From positions 2,356,001 through 2,420,000 of the forward strand of contig OZ271839.1 of the NCBI GenBank assembly GCA_965601825.1: a stretch of DNA of 64,000 bases, written 5' to 3'. The stretch's first letter is position 1. Each line of letters begins with the position of its first letter. Made by a program: the position numbers and the translations under genes. Below the pieces are notes generated by a model that worked only from the letters and a program-made list of their open reading frames with translations, had not been told where the DNA came from and ran no database searches. This stretch comes from HXMU1420-13 sp965601825 (GTDB taxonomy: Bacteria; Bacteroidota; Rhodothermia; Balneolales; Balneolaceae). Positions 32,901-41,071 of this stretch are shown in pieces.

Positions 32901-33124
32901 CACAATTCTTAATTCCAATGGCCATCACTATTGCTTATGGTCTTCTGGTTGGCACCTTTCTTCTTTTATCTGTATTGCCATCATTTCTACTGATAGCAAA
33001 TAATATTCGTAAGAATGTAAAGTGGTTAAGAACCTGGGCATGGGAAGGAGAGAAGCTTAAAATTGAAAGGCATGAAGTTGAACCTGCTTACATCGAAACA
33101 GTTTGGGAGAAGGAAAATGAATAA
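29954..33124 (+). CDS. RND-family efflux transporter (AcrB/MexB-like)
   Basis: The 1056-residue inner-membrane proton antiporter shows two homologous halves, each with one plus five transmembrane helices and a large periplasmic loop. The second to fourth helices of the first half read LIGVMLVFILLGLF and then IVVIGILVDDGIVVGEN, with the paired acidic residues of the proton relay. The equivalent ALIGILVNDGLVFIN in the second half has Asn for the first Asp, as is usual in this sub-group. It is probably a drug or lipid exporter of the HAE family rather than a metal pump, because it lacks the long Met-rich features of CusA. Confidence 0.93.
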   Translation: MRKAIQFFTKHVILVNLGILLFILFGVIAASSLTSTFFPNRTVQFIFVEATYPGASPIEIEEGVVLKIEESLEGTKGVDRVTSVSQENFATVTVELLPNQDANVVLQEVKNAVDRISSFPTGLERIVVFKEEPFNQVGEIALVGDVTPTTLKSTLDAFEDGLIAFDGLSQLQLSGFTEPEIQIGVSEDKLRAYGLTFADISRAVSASNIRTTGGILRGERREFTIRVDEQSYFAKGFNDIVVKAQPNGTIVRLSDVAVIEDTFNENTNKGTLDGQPAVFIFVTTTNDEDILAASEFIKEFIAEFNLQNNIVEAVLVDDATVPLIERIELLTENGLIGVMLVFILLGLFLRIRLAFWVALGIPISFLGMIVLASFYGVTINVISLFGMIVVIGILVDDGIVVGENIYQKYEQGMHPIQAAVEGAMEVVPSVTSAILTTCLAFGFFFFVDGQLGDFFSDIAFVVGGALLVSLIEVFIFLPAHLAHSKDLHQDPKKVDKSIRGWMERRLFYVRDHMYIPFLKFSLQNKTLVVLSSIGLLLIAMGAIAGGYVQTTFFPNIEQNAATATLEMPQGTSEAITQDRVNQIIRGAEQLNESYKELTGDDVGYIRNIVAKIGPGSNRAQVTFYLLPSEEREIQSFDISLAIKESVGPIPDATLLSFVSQNPFGKPVSVSLAADNFEELRSAKEMLISEMYKLDVLRDITDTDNEDQPELKITLKDRAYALGFTNREVISQVRNAFFGNEVQRLQRGTTEIKVWTRYILEDRRDISQLLDMRIRSAGGGSYPLRELANVEYGSGLVAINHRDGKREIRVEAELANLEVSGTDALNKVENIALPPVLASHPNVTYQFEGQVRETQKAANSAQLVLPVILILLFSIVTFTFRSFMQAVVLYCIVPFGIVGMALGHFIHGFQISLLSFLGFVALIGILVNDGLVFINAYNRLIRSGMDVVEAIVETGRSRFRPIVLTTATTCAGLSPLIFEKSFQAQFLIPMAITIAYGLLVGTFLLLSVLPSFLLIANNIRKNVKWLRTWAWEGEKLKIERHEVEPAYIETVWEKENE

Positions 33125-34448
33125 GTTAAAACTAGTATGTATCCTGACATTTGTAAGCAGCTCAATCCTTGCTCAGGACGCTGAAATTCCTAGTAGAGAA
33201 ATAACACTTGAAGAGGCAATTTCAATTGCTCTAGAGAATAATCATAGCATCAAAATTGCGAATCAAACGACCAAGATTGCATCTAATAATGCATCTTTAG
33301 GAAACGCCGGTTTATTACCCACAGTTTCTGCAAGCGGTTCATATTCAGGTTCTACACAGGATACTGAAATTCAATTTGCGGGAGGAAATCCTCCTGATGT
33401 AAATGAAACAGGAGCAGGAAGTAACACACTGGCCGGTTCTATAACAGCGAATTATGTGTTGTTTGATGGATTTGGTAATTACTATACCTTCCAAAATCTA
33501 AAGAAGCTTGAAGAACAATCTGGTGTTACCGCGAGGCTCCAGATTGAAGGGACACTAATTCAAGTCATCAGTCAGTATTTGGCAGTATTACTTGAAAAAG
33601 AATCGGTACTGATTGCAGAACAATCAATTGCTCGTTCCTTGGATCGACTTCAAAGAGTAGAAGAACGCTTTTCTTTAGGAAGTTCTACTCGATTAGATGT
33701 ATTAAATGCAGAAGTTGATTTAAATGCGGATAGCGTTCTTTATTTGCAATCACAAGCTCGTTTAAACAACGCAAAACGTAATCTATTGATCGAATTGGGT
33801 GCTAACCCGTCGGATGAAATCAGCATTGATGACGAAATAAGTATCAATACAGGATTACAGGCAGATAATTTGCTTGCTTCATCTTCACAGAATAGTGCTT
33901 CATTGGTAATTAGCAGACTTGCATCAGAAAGTTCAGAGTTGCAGTTAAAACAATCTCGTGCTGGTAGATTTCCTGTCATCAGTTTGAATGGGGGATACAG
34001 TTATACTGAAAATGAATTTGATGCTGGTTTCATCGCTTTTCAAAAACTAACTGGATTCAACGGTGGAATTACGATGAGTGTGAATTTATTTAATGGATTT
34101 CGTCGTGAAACGCAGATTCAGAATGCACAAGTCGCTGTAAAGAATAATGAAGAATCCTTATTGCTTGCTCAAAAGTCAGTAAAACGAGACGTGATGAATC
34201 TTTACGAAGACTACCAAACTAATTTATTCCTGATAGACAAAGAAATGATTAATTTGGAGACTGCAGAATTGAATTTTGAACGATCTGAGCAATTATTTGA
34301 GACGGGTCAGATCACAAATACGCAGTTTCGTGAAGCCCAGCTTAACATCTCTAGAGTTCAACAGAACATTGTTCGTTTGAAGATTCAGGCAAAGTTGGCG
34401 GAAATTGGTTTGTTACAACTTGCTGGTCAGTTGATTGAGACTGAATAG
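33117..34448 (+). CDS. TolC-like outer-membrane efflux protein
   Basis: A 443-residue outer-membrane factor starting MNKLKLVCIL, with a Sec signal ending near SSILAQ. Two tandem outer-efflux repeats follow, seen in ITLEEAISIALENNHSIKIA and in FETGQITNTQFREAQLNI. The start at 33117 overlaps the end of the pump gene by 8 bp and has a good ribosome-binding site (GAGAAGG); the longer open frame is not used. It completes a MarR-MFP-RND-OMF operon. Confidence 0.94.
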   Translation: MNKLKLVCILTFVSSSILAQDAEIPSREITLEEAISIALENNHSIKIANQTTKIASNNASLGNAGLLPTVSASGSYSGSTQDTEIQFAGGNPPDVNETGAGSNTLAGSITANYVLFDGFGNYYTFQNLKKLEEQSGVTARLQIEGTLIQVISQYLAVLLEKESVLIAEQSIARSLDRLQRVEERFSLGSSTRLDVLNAEVDLNADSVLYLQSQARLNNAKRNLLIELGANPSDEISIDDEISINTGLQADNLLASSSQNSASLVISRLASESSELQLKQSRAGRFPVISLNGGYSYTENEFDAGFIAFQKLTGFNGGITMSVNLFNGFRRETQIQNAQVAVKNNEESLLLAQKSVKRDVMNLYEDYQTNLFLIDKEMINLETAELNFERSEQLFETGQITNTQFREAQLNISRVQQNIVRLKIQAKLAEIGLLQLAGQLIETE

Positions 34449-34463
34449 ATTTAAATAGAATAG

Positions 34464-34569
34464 GTCATGCTGAACTTGTTTCAGCATCTTTGTGATGATT
34501 TGATTTATAATCAATTCATAAGACCCTGAAACGAGCCTGTGCAGAACTTGATTCAGTATTCAGGGTGAC
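34464..34569. repeat. GTCAT-type palindromic element downstream of tolC
   Basis: GTCATGCTGAA at the left and TTCAGGGTGAC at the right are inverted ends (9 of 11). Internally GCTGAACTTGTTTCAGC forms a hairpin. Positions 34534-34550 (AGCCTGTGCAGAACTTG) are identical to 40954-40970. Confidence 0.65.
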
Positions 34570-34580
34570 TAAGGTTTGAA

Positions 34581-34649
34581 CATGTGATATTCTCTAAGGA
34601 AATGATCTTCTAGCTAGGTCATTTCCTTTTTTTGTTTATTTGTTTCTTC
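34581..34649 (-). pseudogene. ybeY: ybeY 3'-end fragment
   Basis: Reading the minus strand, positions 34631-34581 encode KKEMT*LEDHFLREYHM. The intact ybeY at 41.1-41.5 kb ends in KKEMTRLEDHFLNVYHKI. A stop codon (TAG at 34614-34616) replaces the Arg codon CGT, and the DNA is about 80 percent identical over roughly 50 bp. The fragment is too short to be functional. A 17-bp identical repeat lies on the same side of both copies, so the piece probably arose by duplication of the ybeY end with its flank. Confidence 0.75.
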
Positions 34650-34665
34650 ATGTCCATAAATTAGG

Positions 34666-34802
34666 ATTTAGCACCTTAAGTAATTGAACTAATCTTCGAT
34701 AACTCTTTTACGTGGCTGGTCAAGGAGAACCATTTTGGTTCTATGAAGTTTGGCAAGAACCGAAAAATCCATCAAGAGCTAACAATTTTTAGGTGCTAAA
34801 TA
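34666..34802 (+). ncRNA. candidate structured 5' leader that can hide a ribosome-binding site
   Basis: ATTTAGCACCT (34666-34676) is the exact complement of AGGTGCTAAAT (34791-34801). The latter contains the AGGTG Shine-Dalgarno of the 80-codon gene whose ATG is at 34803, so pairing would block translation. Between the arms, GGTTCT (34737-34742) can pair either with AGAACC upstream (34726-34731) or with AGAACC downstream (34756-34761), which gives two exclusive hairpins. This is the logic of a riboswitch or attenuator, but the sequence matches no class I recognise. Confidence 0.45.
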
Positions 34803-35045
34803 ATGAAGAGTGAAATAATCAGAGAATTTACAAACGAAGTAACAACGCTTACCCAGCAAACTCAATTGATTGCTGAATTAAATCAGCATGCAGCTGATGA
34901 TTTCATGAAGGATGGACTAAGCTCTATCAATTATATGATGGATAAAATAAATAAGAGTCGATTTACTTCACATAATCTGGATTCACTTGAACTGGGAAGT
35001 GCACTAGTTGAATTTGGAAATCTACTAGTTAGGAGAACACGATAA
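34803..35045 (+). CDS. small protein of unknown function behind a structured leader
   Basis: An 80-residue, mostly helical protein (MKSEIIREFTNEVTTLTQQ...) without signal peptide or membrane helix. Its polar residues and NQHAADDFMKDGLSSINYMMDK suggest a compact helical bundle or a coiled coil. No family is recognised. It has a Shine-Dalgarno AGGTG at the right spacing, inside one arm of an inverted repeat. It is the only gene between the efflux operon and the convergent CheB-CheR kinase gene. Confidence 0.6.
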   Translation: MKSEIIREFTNEVTTLTQQTQLIAELNQHAADDFMKDGLSSINYMMDKINKSRFTSHNLDSLELGSALVEFGNLLVRRTR

Positions 35046-35111
35046 TTAAGTACTTATAATAGTTCACACTTTATTCTAGCTGGATAAAAATCACAAAGGA
35101 AACGCACTCAT

Positions 35112-38100
35112 TTAGTTCTTTCTATTGATCCAAAAATCTAAATGATGTAACAAAATAGTTCTTTGAACTGGTTTAGAAAGATAATCGACACATCCAGCAT
35201 CTAATACTTTTTGTTGTTCATTATTCATAGTATAGGCTGTTTGTGCTATGATTTTTGCATCTGGATTAATTTTTAATATTTCATCAATAGCTGTAATTCC
35301 ATCCATGATCGGCATGCGAACATCCATAAGTATAATGTCGATATCATCATTTTTCTGGTAGATTTGAACGGCTTCTTTCCCGTTTGTTGCAATAAGTAGA
35401 TTCACTCCTTTCTTTGACAATACGGACTCATAATATCTTCGAACATGCGGTTCATCATCTGCAACAAGAATCTTTTTACCAGAAATATCAATCTTATCGA
35501 TGTCTATTGATTTAGTCTCACCATTTGCACTTTCAAATTCAACGCTATAAGGAATAGTAAAACTAAAAGTAGTGCCTTTACCTTCTTCAGATTCCACAGA
35601 TATTTCACCACCTAATAAGTGAACTAAGCCTTTAGAAATAGATAGGCCTAAACCAGTACCGCCAAATTTTGCTGTCTGATCTTTATTATAAACTTGTTTA
35701 AAACGAGAAAAAATCTCTTCAAGTTTTTCTTTTTCCATTCCAATTCCTTCATCAGAGACAAAGAACTTCAAGAAATCATTATCTATTTGGTACCCAAATG
35801 AAATAGTTCCGCTTTCTGAAAATTTAATGGCGTTTGAAAGCAAGTTTGAAATAACCTGTCGAAGACGTAGGCTATCTGTTTGAATGTATTGAACTCTATT
35901 TTTGTCAGGCTTTTTGAGGGAAACTTTAAGCTTCTTCTTACCACTTTTTTGGACAGCATTCTTAAAGTTTTTTGAAATGCTAGTAAGTAATTTATCCAGA
36001 TCAGTTTTCGAAGGATTTATTGATAACTCGTTAGCTTCAATTTTGGAGATATCTAAAATATCATCGATTAAAGTTAGTAACTGCTCAGAATTACTCTCAA
36101 TGATTTGGAGGTACTCAACTTTTTCATCTTCACTCAAGCCGTTATCACGAAGAAGTTCAGCAAAGCCAATGATACCATTAACAGGAGTACGTATCTCATG
36201 ACTCATATTTGATAAGAAGCTATTCTTCTGCGTATTCGCAGATTCAGCTCTGTTTTTCTCATTTCTTAGTTCAGTCTCTAGATTCTTTCGTTCAGTTAAA
36301 TCTAAATAAACACCGATGAAGCTCTTAACAGAGCCATCTTCATTAAGCTCAAAAGGAGAGTCAACTGAGTAGCACCATACCCAATGTCCTTTTTTATGTT
36401 TAAAGCGATACTCAATTGGAACCTGATATTCTCCACCAATTACTTGTCCCATATGATCCACAATTGATTGTATATCATCTGGATGGAATAATTGCATAAA
36501 CTCTTCTTGGCTCATGGCATTAATTTCATTTTTCCCGTAGCCAAGAATTCGCTCATAGTGTTTATTCATATAAATATTTGTGCCTTCTTCTAGGTCATAT
36601 ACATAAACACCAGCTGAAATAGATTCACCTATTTGTTTTGAAAAATTTTGCTCGTAAATAAGCTGTTCGTGTACTTTCTTAATCTCGGTGATATCCTGCG
36701 CAATACCACGTAATCCAACTACTTTCCCTTCTTCATCTGTAACTTGCTCACCAATGGCCAATAACCATCCAATCGGCACACCGTTTTCTGCCATTCGAAG
36801 TTCTAGTCTATATGGTTTGCCAGTTTCAGCAGTGTTTTGAACAGCAGCTGATAATACTTGCCAGGATTCATCGGTAAATAATTGATTATGAACACTGTAG
36901 TCTGGTGGTGGGAGAGAGGAATCCATTTTATACATTCGATACAACTCTTCTGACCAGGTTACTTTATTTGTTGCAAAATCTAAATACCAGCTACCAATAT
37001 TAGCAATTCCCTGAGCTCTATTGAGCTCGTAAGATTTTTGAGATAGTTCCTCTTCTGCAGTTTTAAGTCTGGTAATATCAACAAAGGTGATAATTACTCC
37101 TTCCAGATCTTTTGTGAATGTTTCGAAGGGCAATATTTTACACAAAAAGGTACTGCTGGATGAATTAGTGATATCAAACTCAGCTGTATCTCCTTTTTCA
37201 AGTGCTGCCTTTGATTTCGCCAGTATTTCATTGGTATTAACTTCACCAAAGGTAGAACTAAAATCAGTAATTGATCTACCTATATCATTGTCACTCAGAC
37301 TAAAAAGTCTCTTTAAACCAGGTGTAAATTTTCTGATTTTTAAATCGACGTCAAGAAATAAGGTGATGATATTCGATATTTCAAGTAGATTATTTACATC
37401 GTCATTTAAGGTTTGGAGCTCTTTATTTTTAACCTGGAACTCATTGTTTACTGTAAGTAACTCTTCATTAACAGATTGTAATTCTTCATTAGTGCTTTGA
37501 AGTTCTTCGTTTGCTGTAGTTAATTCTTCATTGGATGAATGTAATTCTTCATTACTGGTTTCTAGTTCTTCAATGAGATTCTGAAGTTTAACTTTACTCT
37601 CTTTTAATTCATATTCAAGGTCTTTGATATGTTGAGAAGCAAGACTTTCAGTATCTACCATACTAAGTTCAATTGCCTTTTCTTCAGGAATTTCATCTTC
37701 TTCAAATTCAATAATTATAAAAGGGTCATTAATTTCTTTTATGGATTGTTTTGTAAATGATAGATTTAAAGAAATCGGTTGTTCATCTTTATCCGTTGTA
37801 GTTATGTTTGTAATAACAACGTTTTCTTCACTTGATAATAATTTTCTTACCGGAATCTTGATGAATCCAACTAATTCGTTTGGAACAAGTTTTAGAATAT
37901 TTCTATCAAAGGCTCCTGATTTCATTAGCAATCTATCACCTGCATCACCCATAATGAAAAGCAGATTAAAGTCTTTATCTATAAGAATGCAATTAGGTGA
38001 GAACTTCTCTGCTAGTAAGCGATAATATAAATGTTCTACTTTAGACCCGGAAGATTCATGGGATATCGAACTTTCTAAGTTTCGCTTGTGCGTTCCCCAT

Positions 38101-39578
38101 CTAGTTAATTTTGAATCTGTACTAGTATTCCCAAATTGGCGCGGTAAATATTTTACTTCTGATGTATTCTGAAATAATTTCCATTTAGAGTCTAGCGTTG
38201 AAAAATATTTGTTAAATCGATTCAAAGATTCACTTGGCCCTAAAAATAAATATCCCTGATTTTTTAGTGCGAAATGCATATTGCCTAAAGCTGCATTTTG
38301 AGCTGGTATATTAAAATAAATCAAGAGATTCCTACAGACCACCAAATCCATATTCATAAATGGCGGATTTGACAATAAATTATGTTTTGAGAACACAATT
38401 TTTGAACGGATAGAAGAGATTATTTTATAATGGTCGGTATATCTTGTAAAATAATTCTGAATAAAATCTTCTCTGATATGATCCTGAATGGTCAATGGAT
38501 ATATTCCAGCATTTGCTGAGTTTAAGGCATCTGTATCAATATCAGTCCCGAAAATCTTATAACTCACACCTGGATTATGTTCTGCAATGTAATTCTCAAA
38601 TAACATAGCAAGCGTGTAAACCTCTTCTCCAGAAGAACAGCCTGTAACCCAAATTCTTATCGTATTTGTGTGATCTATTTGTTGAAAGATTCGCGGAATA
38701 ATTACATGTTCTACTAAATCGAATGCTTCTGGATCTCTGAAAAAATCGGTAACATTGATCAGGAAATCATTTAGAATATTATAGATTTCTTCCTGATCTA
38801 CTTTAAGTAATTCGGTGTATTCCGCTAGTGTGCTTTTTCCATTCAAAAGCATTCGATTGGCTAATCGACGTTTTAATGTGCCTCGTTTATAATTTTTGAA
38901 GTCAATACCAGCAAACTTTTCAATATGCTTTAATACATTTAATATTTCTTCTTCATGGATTTCAGATCCATCATCTGAAAAATTATCAATCAAATTCACT
39001 GTTGCTACAGGATAGCTAGCAATATGATTAGCTAATTGTTCTGGCGTCATAATTCCATCTGCCAAACCAGTTGCCACTGCAGAATTAGGCATCCCATCGA
39101 ACTCGGCAGATTCTGGATCCTGAACAAAAACTAATCCTCCTTGTTGCTTAATCGTTTTTATACCCTGAGTTCCATCTGTTCCAGTACCTGATAGGATTAT
39201 TCCAATACTATTTTCTTTAAACTCTTCGCCTAAAGTTTTGAAAAGGATGTTAATTGGAAAGGAGAGGGTTCCTCTTGGCCCTCGATCTAAGAGATAAATC
39301 GTATTTCCTTTTATATGTAGATCTTTTTCAAAGTTATTTAAATAAATCGTGTTCGGTTCAATTACCGTTTTATCCTCAGCAACCTTTACGTTTAACTTTG
39401 TTTTAGGGCCCAATAAATCAGGCATCAAACTCTTATAATCTGGCGATAAATGCTGCACAATGATAAATGCCATATTTGTGTCAGCAGGCATATTCGAGAA
39501 AAAAGTAATAATAGAATCTAATCCACCTGCAGATGCCCCTATACCAACAACGATTAATTCATCTTTGTTAACAGCCAT
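35112..39578 (-). CDS. CheB-CheR-PAS-histidine kinase-receiver hybrid protein
   Basis: A 1488-residue soluble signalling protein. The CheB methylesterase domain (about 5-190) has GIGASAGGLD (catalytic Ser16), QHLSPDYKS and GTGTDGTQGIK. The CheR methyltransferase (about 215-480) has KRGTLKRRLANRM, WVTGCSSGEEVYTLAM and CRNLLIYFN. A long coiled coil with repeated NEEL units (about 650-730) links to three PAS domains (about 735-1110). Then come a histidine kinase (SNMSHEIRTPVNGIIGF and FGGTGLGLSISKG) and a C-terminal receiver (ILMDVRMPIMDG). No methyl-accepting protein is near, so the targets are unknown. It follows a receiver-kinase gene in the same operon. Confidence 0.93.
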   Translation of the reverse strand: MAVNKDELIVVGIGASAGGLDSIITFFSNMPADTNMAFIIVQHLSPDYKSLMPDLLGPKTKLNVKVAEDKTVIEPNTIYLNNFEKDLHIKGNTIYLLDRGPRGTLSFPINILFKTLGEEFKENSIGIILSGTGTDGTQGIKTIKQQGGLVFVQDPESAEFDGMPNSAVATGLADGIMTPEQLANHIASYPVATVNLIDNFSDDGSEIHEEEILNVLKHIEKFAGIDFKNYKRGTLKRRLANRMLLNGKSTLAEYTELLKVDQEEIYNILNDFLINVTDFFRDPEAFDLVEHVIIPRIFQQIDHTNTIRIWVTGCSSGEEVYTLAMLFENYIAEHNPGVSYKIFGTDIDTDALNSANAGIYPLTIQDHIREDFIQNYFTRYTDHYKIISSIRSKIVFSKHNLLSNPPFMNMDLVVCRNLLIYFNIPAQNAALGNMHFALKNQGYLFLGPSESLNRFNKYFSTLDSKWKLFQNTSEVKYLPRQFGNTSTDSKLTRWGTHKRNLESSISHESSGSKVEHLYYRLLAEKFSPNCILIDKDFNLLFIMGDAGDRLLMKSGAFDRNILKLVPNELVGFIKIPVRKLLSSEENVVITNITTTDKDEQPISLNLSFTKQSIKEINDPFIIIEFEEDEIPEEKAIELSMVDTESLASQHIKDLEYELKESKVKLQNLIEELETSNEELHSSNEELTTANEELQSTNEELQSVNEELLTVNNEFQVKNKELQTLNDDVNNLLEISNIITLFLDVDLKIRKFTPGLKRLFSLSDNDIGRSITDFSSTFGEVNTNEILAKSKAALEKGDTAEFDITNSSSSTFLCKILPFETFTKDLEGVIITFVDITRLKTAEEELSQKSYELNRAQGIANIGSWYLDFATNKVTWSEELYRMYKMDSSLPPPDYSVHNQLFTDESWQVLSAAVQNTAETGKPYRLELRMAENGVPIGWLLAIGEQVTDEEGKVVGLRGIAQDITEIKKVHEQLIYEQNFSKQIGESISAGVYVYDLEEGTNIYMNKHYERILGYGKNEINAMSQEEFMQLFHPDDIQSIVDHMGQVIGGEYQVPIEYRFKHKKGHWVWCYSVDSPFELNEDGSVKSFIGVYLDLTERKNLETELRNEKNRAESANTQKNSFLSNMSHEIRTPVNGIIGFAELLRDNGLSEDEKVEYLQIIESNSEQLLTLIDDILDISKIEANELSINPSKTDLDKLLTSISKNFKNAVQKSGKKKLKVSLKKPDKNRVQYIQTDSLRLRQVISNLLSNAIKFSESGTISFGYQIDNDFLKFFVSDEGIGMEKEKLEEIFSRFKQVYNKDQTAKFGGTGLGLSISKGLVHLLGGEISVESEEGKGTTFSFTIPYSVEFESANGETKSIDIDKIDISGKKILVADDEPHVRRYYESVLSKKGVNLLIATNGKEAVQIYQKNDDIDIILMDVRMPIMDGITAIDEILKINPDAKIIAQTAYTMNNEQQKVLDAGCVDYLSKPVQRTILLHHLDFWINRKN

Positions 39579-39652
39579 TCTTGAAAATTTTGTAGTCTCT
39601 TATTTTAATTGTCTATAGTAACGAATAAAATCAACGAAGACGCAAGTTTAAC

Positions 39653-40771
39653 TCACTTATATTTTTTTCCAACAGGAATAAATTTTGGATCTTGCGAATT
39701 CCAGTATCCACCGATTGAATTACTCGATCCTTTTTTATTCGATAGTTCAAATTCAAGTTTAAATACAGTACCCGAATCTGGTTCACTGGATATGAAAAGA
39801 TCGGCATTTAGTTGTTCTATAAGTTGCTGCATTATGATCATTCCAAAAGTATTTTGACTTTGGAAATCAAAATTTTTAGGCAGGCCAATTCCATCATCTT
39901 TGATAATTAGATGTACAATATTATTTGATATTGAAAACTCTAAATATATTTCGCCAGTTTCTTTTGTCTGAAACGCATGTTTAAATGCATTAGATATTAA
40001 TTCTGTTACTATTAGTCCAACTGGTACTGCTTGATTGATATTGAGTATTTCATCAGCTAAAGTCTTCTTAATGGTAATTTCAGAATCTGGGTAAATATGA
40101 AATCTGGTGACCTGTGATAGTATTTCATCAATCAAGAATGTTGAGTTTACATGAGTCATATCATTTTCGCGATATAATATCTCATGAACTATAGCTATTG
40201 ATTTGATGCGAAGAATATTATCATCATAATTCTTTCGTTCTTGATCACCAACGTTTTTTTGATATTTAGATAATTCAAGAAGTCCAGATACAACAGCTAG
40301 ATTATTCTTTACTCGGTGATGAATTTCTGAAACAAGGATTTCTTTTTCTTTAAGGGAATCTTGGAGGTGTTCAAGAGTTTCAGTTAATCGCCTTCGATCT
40401 TCATATTGAGATAAAGCTCTTCGAATAGAATATTCAAGAGTCGAAAGGTTAGATTTTAAAATTATGTCAGTAACCCCTTTATCTAAATACCTAGATTGTA
40501 ACTCAGGATAGATAGAATTAGATATGACAATGAATGGAATATTTTTCGCTATATCATTCTTCGAGGAAATCAATTCCATCGAATTGCTTTCTAAATTATC
40601 ATGATCAATGATAATTATGTCATAAAATATTTGAGATGTTGCCTCAGAAAATTGTTCAGACGATTTAACCCGATCAATTGTAACTGAAAATGAACGCTCT
40701 ATGATCGTCTTTATAAGATATGCATCTGTATCAGACTCTTGGAGTATTAATATATTAAGCGCCTTTTCCAT
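39653..40771 (-). CDS. receiver-HisKA_2 sensor kinase
   Basis: A 372-residue protein with an N-terminal receiver domain (phosphoacceptor probably Asp56 in IIIIDHDN; Lys106 in DIILKSN) and a C-terminal kinase of the HisKA_2/HWE-like type. Its H-box is SEIHHRVKNNLAVVSGLLE (His151 or His152), and its ATPase block includes GLIVTELISNAFKHAF and KDDGIGLPKNF. There is no membrane segment. Receiver-first kinases act as phosphorelay nodes. It starts 74 bp upstream of the CheB-CheR hybrid on the same strand and is probably its partner. Confidence 0.9.
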   Translation of the reverse strand: MEKALNILILQESDTDAYLIKTIIERSFSVTIDRVKSSEQFSEATSQIFYDIIIIDHDNLESNSMELISSKNDIAKNIPFIVISNSIYPELQSRYLDKGVTDIILKSNLSTLEYSIRRALSQYEDRRRLTETLEHLQDSLKEKEILVSEIHHRVKNNLAVVSGLLELSKYQKNVGDQERKNYDDNILRIKSIAIVHEILYRENDMTHVNSTFLIDEILSQVTRFHIYPDSEITIKKTLADEILNINQAVPVGLIVTELISNAFKHAFQTKETGEIYLEFSISNNIVHLIIKDDGIGLPKNFDFQSQNTFGMIIMQQLIEQLNADLFISSEPDSGTVFKLEFELSNKKGSSNSIGGYWNSQDPKFIPVGKKYK

Positions 40772-40953
40772 TCAATTGATGAATTTTCGAAGGATATTTT
40801 AGTTTCCGAAAAAGTATTATACAAAAAGTAACTACCATGCCCTCTTATTAATTCCTCAGTTTTTGTTAGTCTTTATTAACTCTTTATTCGAAACTATTTT
40901 TCAACTTCAATAAAGCTATAAATAGTCTGCAAAGAATATTTGATCTCGAATCT

Positions 40954-40976
40954 AGCCTGTGCAGAACTTGTTTCAG
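40954..40976. repeat. 17-bp sequence shared with 34534-34550, plus TTCAG
   Basis: AGCCTGTGCAGAACTTG is identical at the two loci, followed by TTTCAG here and ATTCAG there. It lies about 100 bp from the 3' end of the intact ybeY; the other copy lies about 30 bp from the ybeY fragment. Confidence 0.6.
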
Positions 40977-41029
40977 CATCTGTAGTGACTGGTTCTTTTT
41001 TTGACTGAGATCGTAGCTAAGAAATAAAC

Positions 41030-41060
41030 GTCACAGATTCCGGGTCAAGCCCGGAATGAC
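41030..41060. repeat. GTCAC/TGAC-bounded hairpin
   Basis: ATTCCGGG (41037-41044) pairs with CCCGGAAT (41050-41057) within GTCAC...ATGAC ends. This matches the common small GTCATTCCGGG repeat and lies 11 bp from the ybeY stop. The rest of the 300-bp gap from 40772 holds no gene; it is AT-rich. Confidence 0.65.
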
Positions 41061-41071
41061 AAATAAATGGA

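Noticed and set aside
29954..33124. RND pump as a Cus-type copper exporter linked to the copper island
   Set aside because: It is controlled by its own MarR gene 14 kb away, and the Met clusters expected in CusA are not visible.
37087..37500. 137-codon open frame on the + strand within the CheB-CheR gene
   Set aside because: It is antisense to conserved PAS and coiled-coil segments and has no homology signal or ribosome-binding site.
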